Below are positions 26,495 to 36,583 of a DNA stretch of 64,000 nt, one piece after another. Both the position numbers and the translations under genes were made by a program. Positions within the stretch are counted from its first letter, which is position 1; each line of letters opens with the position of its first letter. The DNA lies in NCBI GenBank assembly GCA_009773515.1, contig WSXX01000010.1, positions 62,001 through 126,000 on the forward strand, given 5' to 3'. The notes under the pieces are model-generated. The model saw only the letters and a list, made by a program, of their open reading frames with translations, was not told the origin of the DNA and ran no database searches. Source of the DNA: Bacteroidota bacterium. Its GTDB lineage: Bacteria > Bacteroidota > Bacteroidia > Bacteroidales > Lentimicrobiaceae.

Positions 26495-28711
26495 TTACCA
26501 TATTTTAACCACTTTCAAAGTTTCACTCAAGCCAGTCCTTGTGCTGATACGGCAAAAATAGAATCCGGGCTTAACATCAATTGCCGAAAGTCTGATTTCA
26601 TTATTCCCGCTGTTTACCTGCTTTTCCAGTATTTGCCTGCCACTGGCATCGGTGAGCAAAAGCTGAACAGGATAGATTATGTTTGTTCCTGCGAGCGGCC
26701 TGATGATAATTTTATCTTCAAAAGGATTGGGACCTGCTGAAAAGTAGCTGTAAGCGATTGGTTTTGCCTGATCATATGTTCCGGTAACACCGCCGGTTGT
26801 GGTGCGGATCATGACGCCATTTTCTCCGAAAACAATTCCTTCATCGTCATTGAAAAAACAGGCTGCATTTAAGCCGGAAGTTATTTTTGTTTCAAGAGGA
26901 AACCATGTATCTCCGCCATCGGTGGTTCTTTCTATATTGGCAAATGCACCAAGGCCCACAGCATAACCAATGGTTGGCGAGGTAAAATGCAGCGATTTAT
27001 AATAGAGGAAATCAGGGTTGCCCGATGTTGACTGATTCCAGGTAAGTCCGTTGTCATCCGATTTAAATATTTCGACACCGGCGGTTATTAAAATGGTATT
27101 TTCATCCGGCAGGGCAATATCCTTAGCCGGGCCAAAATCGCCGATGGTAATGGTTTGCCAGGTGTTTCCGCCATCCGTTGAATGGAAAACCGTGGTGGTC
27201 GAATAATTTTCAGAACCGGCAATAAACACTTCATTTTCAGACCGATATTTGATTTTATAACATTCAGCCCCAAAAATATTGCCGGGAGTTACATCCTCCC
27301 ATGTTAGCCCACCATCTGAAGTTCTGATAACAAGGTACTCCCCGCAGATTAGTCCGTTGTTTTCATCAAAGAACTTTACATCATAAGGTTTGAATTCATA
27401 TCCGGTGCTGATTTCTGTCCAGCTCTCACCTCCGTCTGTGGTCTTCAGAAGGCTGACAGTATCATTAAAGTTTTCGGACACACAAAATCCGATATCAACA
27501 GTCATAAAATAAAAGTCAGAGTTGGGGTTCATGTTATTTACAAAAATGTAATTCCAGCTATTTCCACCATCAAAAGTTTTCATTAACCCATTACTGGCAA
27601 CTCCGCCACTACTGACATCGGTATATACATAACCTACGTTTTCATTTGGGAACTGAGCATCAAAAATTTCTCCTGAAAATGTCCTGTTTTGCTCAGGCTG
27701 CCATGAAATTCCTCCATCATTGGTTTTGAATATCATTCCCTTATTGCCAACTGACAAAGCAGTGTTTTCGTCTGTGTAAATCATTGAATTGGCCGCGCCC
27801 CATGGCATCCAGGGTTGTGAGATTTCGTTCCAGCTTAATCCGCCATCATTTGTCAGCAGAACTTTTGTTTGATACACCCAGGTCTCACAGGCAATCATTC
27901 CCTGCTGCTCATTAAAAAACGCAAACTTACCGGTATAGGCTGAATAATTTGAAAAAACCTGAGTCCAGTTCAGGCCGGCATCAGTAGTTTTGAAAATATA
28001 TCCTATATACTCAGGGGCGTTTCCCTCGATAAAAACGAAACCTGTTGTCGCATTGGTGAAATAACAGTCAATCAATTGACCTTGTGGTAACTGATCCGAT
28101 AAAACTTCCCAGGTCCAGCTTATCCCGCCATCAATTGTTTTCAGGCAATGGGTTGTCCATGAAAAAATAAATCCTGTAAGGCTGTCGGCAAACACAATTT
28201 GGTTGAGATTGGCCTGCACACCACTTTCAATAGCTTGCCAGCTTTCACCGGCATCGGAGGTTTCAAATAGTTGTCCGGCATCACCAACCGCAAAACCATG
28301 GGTGTCGCTGAGAAATTCAATGTCGTTGATGCATTGCCAGTTGTAAATGGTGTTTCCCTGATATTTCAGATTCCAGGTTTGGCCACCATCCGTAGTTTTC
28401 AGGATGGTTTCACTTCCTCCGTTAATAAAACCGGTTGATTCATTGATAAAGTGAATTCCTTTACAGATGTATTGATTGTTCATTCCGGCCGGATTCAGTA
28501 TCAGATCCCATGATTCTCCGGCATCATCCGACATCATTATTGTAGAGCCAGCGCAAGCCGCAATCAGCCGGTCGGTGCCCGGAATCCGGATAACCTGATT
28601 AATCGTATTTTCCTGTGGAGTAGGGGTAACTCTGGTCCAGGGGATTTGTGCCTGTAAGTCAAAAACTGTGATTAAAAGAATACCAATAAGTAATGTTCTC
28701 AGATAGTTCAT
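26495..28711 (-). CDS. YCF48/BNR-repeat secreted protein with T9SS type A sorting domain
   Basis: Repeated KTTDGGxSW motifs; C-terminal AGPNPFEDKIIIRP...GFYFCRISTRTGLSETLKVVKIW. Confidence 0.88.
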   Translation of the reverse strand: MNYLRTLLIGILLITVFDLQAQIPWTRVTPTPQENTINQVIRIPGTDRLIAACAGSTIMMSDDAGESWDLILNPAGMNNQYICKGIHFINESTGFINGGSETILKTTDGGQTWNLKYQGNTIYNWQCINDIEFLSDTHGFAVGDAGQLFETSDAGESWQAIESGVQANLNQIVFADSLTGFIFSWTTHCLKTIDGGISWTWEVLSDQLPQGQLIDCYFTNATTGFVFIEGNAPEYIGYIFKTTDAGLNWTQVFSNYSAYTGKFAFFNEQQGMIACETWVYQTKVLLTNDGGLSWNEISQPWMPWGAANSMIYTDENTALSVGNKGMIFKTNDGGISWQPEQNRTFSGEIFDAQFPNENVGYVYTDVSSGGVASNGLMKTFDGGNSWNYIFVNNMNPNSDFYFMTVDIGFCVSENFNDTVSLLKTTDGGESWTEISTGYEFKPYDVKFFDENNGLICGEYLVIRTSDGGLTWEDVTPGNIFGAECYKIKYRSENEVFIAGSENYSTTTVFHSTDGGNTWQTITIGDFGPAKDIALPDENTILITAGVEIFKSDDNGLTWNQSTSGNPDFLYYKSLHFTSPTIGYAVGLGAFANIERTTDGGDTWFPLETKITSGLNAACFFNDDEGIVFGENGVMIRTTTGGVTGTYDQAKPIAYSYFSAGPNPFEDKIIIRPLAGTNIIYPVQLLLTDASGRQILEKQVNSGNNEIRLSAIDVKPGFYFCRISTRTGLSETLKVVKIW

Positions 28712-28997
28712 GGCGAATTAATTTATAATACAACTGATACAAATTTATGAAAAATTATATCCGGAAAAAATATATTTGAAATATGCCTGAATCCCGCAAG
28801 GCAGGGTTTGACTGATTGAAATCAAGCCTTTGGCGAAAACAAGGTAAGATCAAGCCAAGCCCTGACTTATGGATTTAATTAGATGGATATGACAAAGTCA
28901 GTTATTTTCGTTAAATCATTCTTCTCATTGAACAATACTCCAAAAGTCATGTTTAATGTTTAACTCAAATAGTTAAACAAAAACAAAAATAAGAAAC

Positions 28998-29504
28998 ATG
29001 AAAAATTTATTTGTAATCATGATTGCGCTTGTAATTTCAGTAAGTGCTTTCAGTCAGAAAAATGATGTTGTTGACATTGCAATCAGTTCTGCCGATCATA
29101 CAACGCTTGTAGCTGCCGTTAAAGCAGCCGATTTAGTAGCAACATTAAAGGGTACAGGTCCATTCACTGTTTTTGCGCCAACCAATGCTGCTTTTGCCAA
29201 ACTTCCTGCAGGTACAGTTGAGAGTTTGCTTAAGCCGGAGAATAAAGCTCAACTTGCCAAAATCCTTACCTATCATGTAATCAGCGGTAATTTTGACGCA
29301 GCAGCAGTAGTTGCAGCCATTAAAAACGGTAAAGGTAAAGTTGAATTAACAACAGTAAGCGGGGGTATTTTAATTGCTTCAATGGATAATGGAAAAGTAA
29401 AACTGACCGATGAATCAGGTAATTCAGCATTTGTTACTGCAACTGACCTTAAAGGCAGCAATGGAGTTATCCATGTGATTGACGGAGTGGTTCTTCCTAT
29501 TTAA
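28998..29504 (+). CDS. Fasciclin domain protein
   Basis: LKGTGPFTVFAPTNAAFAKLPAGTVESLLKPENKAQLAKILTYHV...NGVIHVIDGVVLP. Confidence 0.95.
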   Translation: MKNLFVIMIALVISVSAFSQKNDVVDIAISSADHTTLVAAVKAADLVATLKGTGPFTVFAPTNAAFAKLPAGTVESLLKPENKAQLAKILTYHVISGNFDAAAVVAAIKNGKGKVELTTVSGGILIASMDNGKVKLTDESGNSAFVTATDLKGSNGVIHVIDGVVLPI

Positions 29505-29526
29505 ATTCGCCTCATTTTATTGCAGA

Positions 29527-29558
29527 GATCCTTTGAGAAATCGAAGGGTCTTTTTTTT
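29527..29558 (+). terminator. Rho-independent-like terminator of fasciclin gene
   Basis: GATCCTTTGAGAAATCGAAGGGTC-TTTTTTTT. Confidence 0.8.
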
Positions 29559-29707
29559 CTCTCCTCAGGGCATAATTATTAGCTCCGCCAAAGCAAAAAG
29601 AGAATAGATTCCTTCTTAATGAGTCATTGAAAATGTTTAATATAAATACAAAAACGTTGAACAAAAAATTATAGTAACTGTTTATATATTAAACTAAATA
29701 ACTCAAC

Positions 29708-30304
29708 ATGAAGACATTTTTTGTTTTAATTGCCATTGGTATTGTTCTGATGGTTCTGTTTCAATCTTTCACCATTATGTCTTTAAACAAAACCGAAGAA
29801 CAAAAATATTCCGTTGTCTTAAAAGAGAAGGATTTCGAAATCAGATTTTACCCTTCTGCAACGCTTGCTACAATTAATTCAAATGCAAAAACCTACAAAG
29901 ATTTGTCGGGTCCGGGTTTTCGGAAACTTGCTGGTTATATTTTTGGTGGCAATGAGACGAATACAAATATTGCAATGACTTCGCCGGTCCACATGAACAT
30001 CAATGATTCTGCTTCCACTATGAGTTTTGTAATGCCATCGGCCTACACCGCAGAAAATCTGCCAAAACCCAATAATTCTGAAGTGACTATTCAAAAAACT
30101 CAGGATGAATATGTTGCAGTAATCCGTTTTGGCGGATTTGCCTCAGACAAAGAACTGACATTTTATGCTGAAAAACTTCACAATATTCTGGCAGAAAAAG
30201 GTATAACTTCTTATGGAAATACCAGATTTTTGGGGTACAATCCACCATTTCAGCTCGTTAACCGGAAGAATGAAATTATTGTTTCGGTCAATTGGAACGA
30301 GTAA
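29708..30304 (+). CDS. SOUL family heme-binding protein
   Basis: FEIRFYPSATLATI, GGNETNTNIAMTSPVHMN, RFGGFASDKE, YNPPFQLVNRKNEI. Confidence 0.9.
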   Translation: MKTFFVLIAIGIVLMVLFQSFTIMSLNKTEEQKYSVVLKEKDFEIRFYPSATLATINSNAKTYKDLSGPGFRKLAGYIFGGNETNTNIAMTSPVHMNINDSASTMSFVMPSAYTAENLPKPNNSEVTIQKTQDEYVAVIRFGGFASDKELTFYAEKLHNILAEKGITSYGNTRFLGYNPPFQLVNRKNEIIVSVNWNE

Positions 30305-30368
30305 ATTAGCCAGAAATTTAAAGAACCTTTAAATAGGATTTAATTGGCTTTGATTTGTACTCAAAATT

Positions 30369-30512
30369 CAATCTCGTTGAGTTAAGATCAGCGTTTAAAC
30401 ACTTCGACTCAGTGTGACATTCGTATTATAGAAGTATTGATTCTTTTTAATGCACTCACATTCAATAACATTCAATGTCATCCTGAGCGGAGTCCAAGGA
30501 CTTTTTTGATTT
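30369..30512. mobile_element. Decayed, internally deleted relative of the 12236-12569 MITE
   Basis: CAATCTCGTTGAGTTAAGA matches 16/19 of the TIR; then GTTTAAACACTTCGAC..TCAGTGTGACATTCGT, GATTnTnTTTAATGCAC, TCCTGAGCGGAGTC in the same order as in the reverse complement of the intact copy. Confidence 0.7.
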
Positions 30513-30572
30513 TCATTACATGAACATACTGCTCAGAGACTTTACACAATCCTGGAAAATAACTAAAAAATT

Positions 30573-31547
30573 ATGAAACAAAACCTTCCCCTGCGATCGA
30601 TAGGCAAATCTGATCTGATGATAACACCCATTGGTTTGGGCTGCTGGCAGTTCAGCAAACAAAATAATATGGCCGGAAAATTCTGGCCAAAGATGGAAGA
30701 TGATCTTATTGAAGAAATGGTAAAGATATCTCTGGAAGGTGGCATCAACTGGTTTGATACTGCCGAGGTATATGGCAACGGAGCTTCTGAAAAAGCTTTG
30801 GCAGCATCGCTTAAGGATCTCGGCAAAAATCAGGGCGAAATTATCGTGGCAACCAAATGGTGGCCCATGTTCAGAACTGCTTCAAATATCCTGAAAACAA
30901 TTGATCAGCGCCTTGATGCTCTTGCACCATATCCCATTGATCTTTATCAGGTTCACCAGCCGTGGGGCTTTTCAAACGAAAAAGCCGAAATGGAAGCCAT
31001 GGCAAAGTTGGTAAAAGAGCAAAAAATACGTTATGTCGGGGTAAGTAATTTTTCAGCTTCAAAAATGAGGTCTGCATGGGAGGCTTTACAGAAGCACGGT
31101 ATTCATCTGGTTTCCAATCAGGTGAGATATAGCCTGCTCGATCGTAAAATTGAATCCAACGGAATACTGGAAACCGCCAAAGAGCTTGGAATTACAATTA
31201 TTGCATACTCTCCGCTGGCGCAGGGACTGGTTACCGGGAAGTTTCACGATAACCCGGATTTATTGAAAAACATCGGAATGCGTAAATATTCTTCGTCGTT
31301 CAAACCATCTGGACTTGAAAAGAGCAGGCCTGTTGTAAAATATGTTCAGGAGCTCGCCATTAAATATGGTGTTACTCCATCTCAGATTGCCCTCAACTGG
31401 CTGATCAATTCGCATGGAGAAACTGTAGTTGCCATCCCCGGCGCTACCAAAGAATCTCATGCAAGAGAAAATGCAGGAACCATGACCTTCACATTGACTG
31501 CTGAAGACCTGAATTTGCTTGATAAGAAGAGTGCTATGTTCAGATAA
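30573..31547 (+). CDS. Aldo/keto reductase
   Basis: GLGCWQFS, WFDTAEVYGNGASEKAL, DLYQVHQPW, IRYVGVSNFS. Confidence 0.92.
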   Translation: MKQNLPLRSIGKSDLMITPIGLGCWQFSKQNNMAGKFWPKMEDDLIEEMVKISLEGGINWFDTAEVYGNGASEKALAASLKDLGKNQGEIIVATKWWPMFRTASNILKTIDQRLDALAPYPIDLYQVHQPWGFSNEKAEMEAMAKLVKEQKIRYVGVSNFSASKMRSAWEALQKHGIHLVSNQVRYSLLDRKIESNGILETAKELGITIIAYSPLAQGLVTGKFHDNPDLLKNIGMRKYSSSFKPSGLEKSRPVVKYVQELAIKYGVTPSQIALNWLINSHGETVVAIPGATKESHARENAGTMTFTLTAEDLNLLDKKSAMFR

Positions 31548-31562
31548 AATAAAATCAAAAAC

Positions 31563-32033
31563 ATGAATGAAGTCAAAGTTGGCAGTACCATCCCTGCATT
31601 TACCCTGCCCGATCAGAACGGAAATTTATTTGATATAAATACCGTTATCGGAAAAAAGAACCTTGTGATTTATTTTTATCCGAAAGATGACACTCCCGGC
31701 TGCACTGCGCAGGCCTGTGCTTTCCGCGATCAGTTTGAAGTTTTCAGTGATGCAGACGCGGTTATTGTTGGCATCAGCAGTCAATCGGTTAAAAGCCACA
31801 AGGAGTTTGCTGAAAAGCACAGGCTCAGTTTCACGTTGCTCAGCGATGAAGGCAATAAAATAAGGAAGCTTTTTGGGGTGCCAACAAATTTATTCGGATT
31901 GTTACCGGGGCGCGTAACCTATGTTACAGATAAATCGGGTAAAGTGATTTATACTTTCAATTCTCAACTCCAAACCGAAAAACATGTGGATGAAGCATTG
32001 AGGATATTAAAGGAAGTGAAAAGTGAAGAGTGA
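31563..32033 (+). CDS. bcp: Thioredoxin-dependent peroxiredoxin (BCP type)
   Basis: FTLPDQNGN, YFYPKDDTPGCTAQACAFRDQ. Confidence 0.92.
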   Translation: MNEVKVGSTIPAFTLPDQNGNLFDINTVIGKKNLVIYFYPKDDTPGCTAQACAFRDQFEVFSDADAVIVGISSQSVKSHKEFAEKHRLSFTLLSDEGNKIRKLFGVPTNLFGLLPGRVTYVTDKSGKVIYTFNSQLQTEKHVDEALRILKEVKSEE

Positions 32034-32146
32034 AAAGTGCCCTTCTCCAAGAGCTCAGGGGCCAAAAAATGAAAAGTTTGCTCTGTGAATAAAGCTGCAC
32101 TTTGCTGAGTTGAGAACCTGTCCGCCTCATTCGGGTAAACCTTCCA

Positions 32147-32285
32147 GGTTACTCCGCCTCGGGTGGGAAAACCAGGAAGCTTACTCCGAAACGCCTGAAT
32201 CGCAATCTTATCGCCTGGTGTCAGAACATCAGCAAAGAAGAGCTCAGATTTTCAGTATCTGCGGAAACGACCTTCTAAAATTGAC
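32147..32285. repeat. Dispersed repeat family R, copy 1 (139 bp)
   Basis: Ungapped match to 33828-33966 with about 20 mismatches by eye. Confidence 0.85.
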
Positions 32286-32353
32286 CACTGGGAGTGATTG
32301 ATAAAGAATCTGAATCACGGCCGATAATAGCATTATGGTCAAATTTTAGGCAG

Positions 32354-32444
32354 TCGCTGAGCAGATACGAGGCCTAACGGCTTGAGTGACAGAAAATCAA
32401 TAACTGCGACTCAAGCAGTGGCCGAAGAAGGTAAAAACACCATA
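32354..32444. repeat. Dispersed repeat family B, copy 1 (91 bp)
   Basis: Ungapped match to 36679-36769: GTCGnTGAGCAGATACGAGGCCTAACGGC...GCGACTCAAG...TGGCCGAAG. Confidence 0.85.
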
Positions 32445-32507
32445 TACCCGGGAAAGAGAGTATATTTGTCTTACAGATTATTTCATTTAACTTAAATTCA
32501 AGTAATT

Positions 32508-32987
32508 ATGAAAACTACTCATATCTGGAAGTTGATATTTTCCATCTTATTGCCACTTTTAATTGGCGCGATTGCAGGTATGTTCACTGCCCAGGCAGTA
32601 CCTGATTGGTATAACCAACTCAACCAGCCATCGTTCAATCCTCCCGGCTGGATTTTTGGGCCTGTATGGACAATACTCTATATTGTTATGGGTTTTTCAT
32701 TATTCCTGATCTGGAAACTCGAAGCCGGGAAACAACGGAACCAGGCAATTGCGATTTTTTTTGTGCAATTGCTTTTGAACTTTGGCTGGAGTTTTTTCTT
32801 TTTCTATTTCCAGATGATCGGCGTTGCATTGGTTGAAATTATTGTATTATGGTTAACAATCGTTTTAATGCTTACCCGGTTTTATAAACTAAAGCCACTG
32901 GCAGCTTATCTTAATATTCCTTATTTGTTGTGGGTAACTTTTGCCACGGTGCTGAATGCGGCGTATTTTTTTCTGAACAGGAGTTGA
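32508..32987 (+). CDS. TspO/MBR family protein
   Basis: WYNQLNQPSFNPPGWIFGPVWTILYIVMG; LNFGWSFFFF. Confidence 0.95.
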   Translation: MKTTHIWKLIFSILLPLLIGAIAGMFTAQAVPDWYNQLNQPSFNPPGWIFGPVWTILYIVMGFSLFLIWKLEAGKQRNQAIAIFFVQLLLNFGWSFFFFYFQMIGVALVEIIVLWLTIVLMLTRFYKLKPLAAYLNIPYLLWVTFATVLNAAYFFLNRS

Positions 32988-33201
32988 GGTAGAAATTAAA
33001 ATCTGATCTGATCGCATCAATTCTTTTAAGACGCAGGTGCTGTTATTTTCCAGACTTTTTTTCCAAAATTTGCAATATTTTTAAATCCTGAAGAATTCCG
33101 AAAAACATTTGCTTTCATTTAGTCAAACCCTGAATTACGGATTTTAAGTATATTTTATAATTCTGTTGTTTAGTATAAGTGAATCCAAAAAATAATCCGA
33201 A

Positions 33202-33687
33202 ATGAGTAACCTTGTCGCCGTCAGAAAATACATTGAGGAGATATTTAAAACCAGCCGGTTTGCAGTTCTTGCGACTGAAGGGGATGGTCAGCCACACGCA
33301 AGTTTTATTGCAATTACACCAATGGATAGCTACCGTGCCCTTATTTTTGCCACTTACCGCAATACCCGGAAATACTCAAACCTTACGCGCAATGGCAAAG
33401 TAGCACTGCTGGTTGAAAGTGGGAAATATCTGAACCAGACTCAACAGGATAGTTTTGTACTCACGGCATTCGGGCATGTTGAAGAAATAGGCATTGCAGA
33501 TCGTGAGTTTGTTTTTAACAAACATCTTGAATGGCATCCTGATTTATTGGCTTTTATGCAAACCGAAGATTGCACCCTGGTCAGGATAAAAGTTGACACC
33601 TATCAGATAGTTCGCGGTATTGATGATGTGGAATGGTGGACAATAGCCGATCTGGATGAGGCGGAAGAAGGAGACAGGGGTAATTGA
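33202..33687 (+). CDS. Pyridoxamine 5'-phosphate oxidase family protein
   Basis: FAVLATEGDGQPHASFIAITP...FATYRNTRKYSNLTRNGKVALLVE. Confidence 0.8.
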   Translation: MSNLVAVRKYIEEIFKTSRFAVLATEGDGQPHASFIAITPMDSYRALIFATYRNTRKYSNLTRNGKVALLVESGKYLNQTQQDSFVLTAFGHVEEIGIADREFVFNKHLEWHPDLLAFMQTEDCTLVRIKVDTYQIVRGIDDVEWWTIADLDEAEEGDRGN

Positions 33688-33827
33688 ATACAAATGCCTG
33701 TTAGAAGGTACTTCTTGATGAGAAGGTGCCCAAAGGGCAACTTGCCCCGTCGCACTTTTGTGACGAGGGTTGAGGTGATGCCGCAACAGAAGATCAAAAA
33801 CCTTCCAGATTGAAAGAAAACCCGGAA

Positions 33828-33966
33828 GGTTACTCCGCTTCGGGCGGGAAAACCCGGAAGTTTACTCCGAAACGCCGGAAGCGCAAACTAATCGTCTGGC
33901 GGCAGAACAACCGCAAAGAAGAGCTCAGGTTCTCCGTATCTGCGGGAGCGACTTTCTAAAATAGAC
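33828..33966. repeat. Dispersed repeat family R, copy 2 (139 bp)
   Basis: See 32147-32285. Confidence 0.85.
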
Positions 33967-34005
33967 CTGTGAGGGTTGTTTTAAACTTTCCTTTTCAGCT
34001 ATGCA

Positions 34006-35310
34006 TTAAAGTGGTGAACCAGCTTGGTTATACCAAAAAACATTTTCAGGTTTCCACTTATCTTTGGGCTGATCTTCGCCTGTAGGGTAGCCAATCGGTA
34101 TGACATTTAAAGGCACATGTTTCTCAGGAAGGCTCAAGGTTTCAATAACTACCTTAGTTCTGTCGTCGTAAGGGAAGGCAGCCGTCCACACAGCGCCTAA
34201 ACCAATGCTCTCGGCTGCAAGAAGTATATTTTGCGTGGCTGCTGAACAGTCCTGCACCCAATAAGCCTGTTCTTTCAGGTTGCCGGCCTTCTCCATATCA
34301 CCACACACCACAATGGCCGCCTGCGCCTGAAGCAGCATCTTGGCATAAGGCAACTGCTTGCCAAGTGCATCGAGGGTTTCGCGTTTGGTAACCACATAAA
34401 AGACCCAGGGCTGCCTGTTGACTGCTGTTGGGGCTGCCATGCCTGCACGCAGCAAAATCTCAATCTGTTCCTTCGAAACGGCCTGATCGGTAAAATGCCG
34501 CACACTCTTGCGGTTGTGAATCACCTTCAGGGTTTGGTTTACGTATTTTTTTCGGTTGGCCGGAACATATGGCAGACCATCTATTTCATGCAATGATTCG
34601 CCTGCTTCAGCCACAAAATCTCCGCTTTCGTAGTATTTTCCGTCTGCATAAATCAGTGGGTTCAACAAGGCCATATCCACCTTGCCATCGGCGTCAAGGA
34701 TGGACTCATCAGCTTTTACATCAATAATTTTTCCGATAAACTGACGGTGCGAACCAAGCTCATGAATGGCCGTAAGCTCGCACTCGATTACAATGGGGAA
34801 TTCTTTCACATAGGGAGCGTTTACAAATTCTGCTCTTACCGGCGTAAGTCCTGTTTCCTTGAATTTATCAACATCCCTGCCCGAAAACCGGCCTGCATAA
34901 TCCACATACCTGACCATGTCGGCCGATGGGATGTTAACTGTAAAAGCCTTCGATTCGGTTACATTGCCATAGGAGTATGTGGCTGGCCGCATAGAAACAG
35001 CAATACTCAGGGGGTCGGAGTTGCTGATGCCAATCCAGGCAGCGGTCATAATGTTGGGTTTTCCGTCTTTATCATAGGTGCCAATCACCGCAGCGGGTTT
35101 TGGGTGCAGTTCAGCCCTCACACCCAACGATCTCTTTTTAAATGGAACATAGGCAGAGTCGGAAGCCGAGGGTTGTGCACCTTCGGATGCAATTGATGTG
35201 CTTTTTTTGCGCATGGTGGATGGGTCATTTTTAGCTGCCAGAAGTATAGCCAGCACCAATACTGCTGTGGCAAGAACAATATTCAGAAATTTACTTTTTT
35301 GCATGGTCAA
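34006..35310 (-). CDS. Fusion: flavin-reductase-like domain + nitroreductase domain, N-terminal TM
   Basis: N-half PKPAAVIGTYDKDGKPNIMTAAWIGISNSDPLSIAVSMRPATYS; C-half NRKSVRHFTDQAVSKEQIEILLRAGMAAPTAVNRQPWVFYVV. Confidence 0.85.
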   Translation of the reverse strand: MTMQKSKFLNIVLATAVLVLAILLAAKNDPSTMRKKSTSIASEGAQPSASDSAYVPFKKRSLGVRAELHPKPAAVIGTYDKDGKPNIMTAAWIGISNSDPLSIAVSMRPATYSYGNVTESKAFTVNIPSADMVRYVDYAGRFSGRDVDKFKETGLTPVRAEFVNAPYVKEFPIVIECELTAIHELGSHRQFIGKIIDVKADESILDADGKVDMALLNPLIYADGKYYESGDFVAEAGESLHEIDGLPYVPANRKKYVNQTLKVIHNRKSVRHFTDQAVSKEQIEILLRAGMAAPTAVNRQPWVFYVVTKRETLDALGKQLPYAKMLLQAQAAIVVCGDMEKAGNLKEQAYWVQDCSAATQNILLAAESIGLGAVWTAAFPYDDRTKVVIETLSLPEKHVPLNVIPIGYPTGEDQPKDKWKPENVFWYNQAGSPL

Positions 35311-36469
35311 TGGGCTTTGATTCAGTAGGTTTTACTGTGTTAAAGGGTATGGTATCCATAAAGCAACCTGTAGGGCAGACTGAGCACCACGGCTGGTAGA
35401 AGAAGAGTGACAAAACAACCACCGCCGCACCAAACAGTATCATTCCGATCCCGATAATGTTAAATGAGAAAAACATGAAAGGTTCCATATAGGCCAATTC
35501 GGGTGTAAATCCCAGAAGCAAGGCTCCTGCAATCAATGTCAGGTATATCTCTCTTATGCTTATCCTGCCGAAGCGATCTGGTAATTTTCTTTTTTTAAAA
35601 GGGGTGATTTTATTTGTCAGCTCCTGCAAAGCGCCCATCGGACAAAGGTAGTTACAATAAAATCTGCGTTTCCCGGCAAGCGATAGGGCAATTGCCAGAA
35701 CAAAAACAACAATGCTTTGCCAATGCGCTCTCCATACAAAGCCTTCCAACAGCCATCCATACAGCAGGCGGGCTGAGAGCAGATTGTTGAGAATCACCCC
35801 CATGATCAGCAATACGAACAGAAGATAAACCGTCCTGAACCTGGCCCTGCCTTTCCTGTAGGCCATCACGACTGAAAACAGGATTACAAGTAGAAAAAAC
35901 ACGTCTTTGATTGATGACCACAGCTTTGTTTCATTAACAACCGCCGCATCAGTATTCATCACATGGGAAGCAGTGTGCGTAACGCCGGCTATCACAGCAT
36001 TGCTTGTGTGCGTCGCCCCCGAAACAACATCCACCTGCAACTGCAGGGCATCCTCAAGGCTTACGCCTTGCCACCTGCCAATAAACTTATTGCTGAAAAT
36101 GGCTTCAATATAGTCGCCTGTTTCATTGTTTGGTAAAACAACAATCTTTGAGATGTTCAGGTTTTCATCCACACCAATGAGAAGGGGTACGATACCGGCA
36201 TATCCTGACTGCTGCGAATAATTGGAAGAGAGAAATACAGTGCCGGTTCTTTGTCCGCTTGCAACAAATACTTCATACACACCGTTTCTGTTTATTGCAA
36301 AACGAGTCGCTTCAGGGTAAACCTCCTGAATTTCGGACAAACCCACATTGACAACAACGGCATCTTTGTAAAACAGAAAATTCCTTCCTCCGCTAATGGC
36401 AACAGCGGCCAGCAGCACAAAAAGCAGGTAATAGTGATAGAGCGCTAGATTTAGCTGTTTTATACGCAT
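35291..36469 (-). CDS. FMN-binding domain / 4Fe-4S polyferredoxin membrane protein (NosR-like)
   Basis: VVSGATHTSNAV FMN-binding motif; CNYLCPMGALQEL and CSVCPTGCFMDTIP Cys clusters. Confidence 0.85.
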   Translation of the reverse strand: MRIKQLNLALYHYYLLFVLLAAVAISGGRNFLFYKDAVVVNVGLSEIQEVYPEATRFAINRNGVYEVFVASGQRTGTVFLSSNYSQQSGYAGIVPLLIGVDENLNISKIVVLPNNETGDYIEAIFSNKFIGRWQGVSLEDALQLQVDVVSGATHTSNAVIAGVTHTASHVMNTDAAVVNETKLWSSIKDVFFLLVILFSVVMAYRKGRARFRTVYLLFVLLIMGVILNNLLSARLLYGWLLEGFVWRAHWQSIVVFVLAIALSLAGKRRFYCNYLCPMGALQELTNKITPFKKRKLPDRFGRISIREIYLTLIAGALLLGFTPELAYMEPFMFFSFNIIGIGMILFGAAVVVLSLFFYQPWCSVCPTGCFMDTIPFNTVKPTESKPIDHAKK

Positions 36470-36583
36470 AGTGGCTTACCCCCCTTTAATCGCATTATTT
36501 ATGTTGGTTGCAAAAGTAATCATTTGTAGTTATAGCCTTTCATCAGCAATGAGGTAGAAGTACCATATTGCTGACGGAATATT

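Noticed and set aside
28796-28880. AAGCCAAGCCCTGACTT phrase also seen at 58813 (AAGTCAAGCCCTGACTT)
   Set aside because: Short similarity, not enough to define an element.
30550-30575. Right terminal inverted repeat of the second MITE copy (AAATAACTAAAAAATTATG)
   Set aside because: Only about 12/19 matches in AT-rich sequence; could be chance.
32110-32301. 63 aa ORF as a conserved protein
   Set aside because: The homologous frame at 33828-33966 differs mostly at codon positions 1 and 2, with few third-position changes, so there is no coding constraint; treated as repeat family R.
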